Assembly (NCBI GenBank): GCA_013375405.1
Contig: JABXJU010000231.1
Span: forward strand, 1-6,372
From: Candidatus Helarchaeota archaeon
Lineage (GTDB): Archaea; Asgardarchaeota; Lokiarchaeia; Helarchaeales; HEL-GB-A
DNA: 6,372 nt
Reading direction: 5' to 3'
The translations under genes were made by a program, and so were the position numbers. Shown here piece after piece: positions 5,976-6,372 of the stretch; the stretch's first letter is position 1, and each line of letters starts with the position of its first letter. Below the pieces are notes generated by a model. It was given only the letters and a program-made list of their open reading frames with translations, did not search any database and was not told the origin of the DNA.

Positions 5976-6020
5976 TTAATTGCCTAATTAATTTTTCACT
6001 ATTTTGTTCTTCTTTTTATT
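5976..6020 (+). terminator. Hairpin plus T-tract terminator after the repeat-protein gene
   Basis: TTAATT-GCCT-AATTAA (5976-5991) can form a 6-bp AT hairpin with a 4-base loop, directly followed by TTTTT and then a long T-rich stretch to about 6020. T-tracts alone terminate archaeal RNA polymerase, so the T-run is probably the working part. Confidence 0.6.
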
Positions 6021-6046
6021 TGAAGTCCTAATTATTACCTAAAAAA

Positions 6047-6089
6047 CTTAAATACTGCCCGAAACCTTACTATAGTAAGAATTTTGGAG
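6047..6089 (+). promoter_or_regulatory. Promoter, palindromic candidate operator and SD of the protease gene
   Basis: CTTAAATACT (6047-6056), preceded by an A-rich stretch that could serve as a TFB-recognition element, is a good TATA box. The start of transcription is expected near 6075-6079. A perfect 14-base palindrome, CTTACTATAGTAAG (6066-6079), overlaps that point, where a bound repressor would block initiation. GGAG (6086-6089) lies 7 bases before the ATG at 6097. Confidence 0.55.
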
Positions 6090-6096
6090 TTATTAC

Positions 6097-6372
6097 ATGT
6101 TAAAGAGAAGAGTTTTTCCTATTTTTTTGCTTTTTAGCCTTTTTTTCCTTGGATCTGCTTTTTTAACTTCAACTTTTGCGTATGGCGATAATCCAAATGA
6201 TCCACATTTAAGGGATCAGTGGGGTTGGCTGAATGTTTATGCTGATGTTGCCTATTCCAATGGGTATCGAGGTAATTCCACGACTATCGTGGCAGTCATC
6301 GATTCTGGTATTGATCTTGACCATCCCGATCTCCAAGCAAATATCTTTACAAATCTTAATGATCCTCCTGGC
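6097..6372 (+). CDS. Secreted subtilisin-like serine protease (S8 family), N-terminal part (cut by window edge)
   Basis: The 92 visible codons begin with a Sec-type signal peptide: MLKRR, then a hydrophobic core of Phe/Leu (about 7-24), with likely cleavage after TFA or AYG near residues 28-30. DPHLRDQWGWLNVYADVAY, with a short linker, leads directly into TTIVAVIDSGIDLDHPDL. This is the first catalytic block of S8 peptidases, with D69 as the catalytic aspartate and the H-P-D-L that follows it in this family. No long propeptide separates signal and catalytic domain; the short D-P-x-x-x-x-Q-W-G segment is the usual lead-in. The His and Ser blocks lie beyond the window. The protein probably acts outside the cell or on the cell surface in protein degradation. 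It has its own promoter and is separated from the upstream gene by a terminator. Confidence 0.93.
   Translation, partial: MLKRRVFPIFLLFSLFFLGSAFLTSTFAYGDNPNDPHLRDQWGWLNVYADVAYSNGYRGNSTTIVAVIDSGIDLDHPDLQANIFTNLNDPPG

Noticed and set aside
1..6372. CRISPR array, transposon, tRNA or defence/toxin module
   Set aside because: No regularly spaced identical repeats, transposase motifs, terminal inverted repeats, cloverleaf or recognisable toxin/antitoxin domains were seen.

Overview
The window looks archaeal. Several genes are preceded by AT-rich TATA-like boxes at archaeal spacing. Two genes have no Shine-Dalgarno (SD) sequence and a TATA-like box placed so that transcription would begin at or near the start codon. 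One gene encodes a geranylgeranyl-reductase-family flavoprotein, a family typical of archaeal membrane-lipid metabolism. Adenylate kinase is the long zinc-LID type, found in bacteria and in several archaeal lineages including uncultured ones. I cannot fix the phylum; a TACK- or Asgard-like lineage is possible but not shown. This is ordinary chromosomal sequence: I see no insertion sequence, CRISPR array, tRNA, rRNA or phage module.

Left half (1-2660), genes on the minus strand. At the left edge is the N-terminal part of a winged-helix-like regulator (1-190). A 312-base stretch without a confident gene follows. Next is a uroporphyrinogen-decarboxylase-fold protein (503-1645) that resembles the methyltransferase-like branch rather than HemE. 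Then comes a 20-codon reading frame (1811-1873) for a lysine-rich peptide ending in C-K-C-G-Q-S-C. It has its own TATA-like box, SD and hairpin/T-tract terminator, and is the most unusual item here. Adenylate kinase (adk, 2031-2660) closes this half.

Right half (2661-6372), genes on the plus strand. A 132-base divergent promoter region separates adk from a two-gene operon. The operon encodes a helical-repeat protein anchored by two membrane segments (2793-3425) and, 15 bases later, the flavoprotein (3441-4619). A separately promoted gene follows (4732-5949). It encodes a long helical protein with an exact 34-residue repeat period, a basic Ala/Pro/Ser/Thr/Lys linker and a compact C-terminal region. 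It ends in a hairpin plus T-tract. The window closes with the start of a secreted subtilisin-like protease (6097 to the edge) whose promoter carries a perfect 14-base palindrome near the expected transcription start.

The genes do not form one obvious pathway. The clearest functional link is the membrane protein/flavoprotein pair, which may act on lipids at the membrane. The micropeptide, the repeat protein and the membrane helical-repeat protein are the parts least explained by known families.
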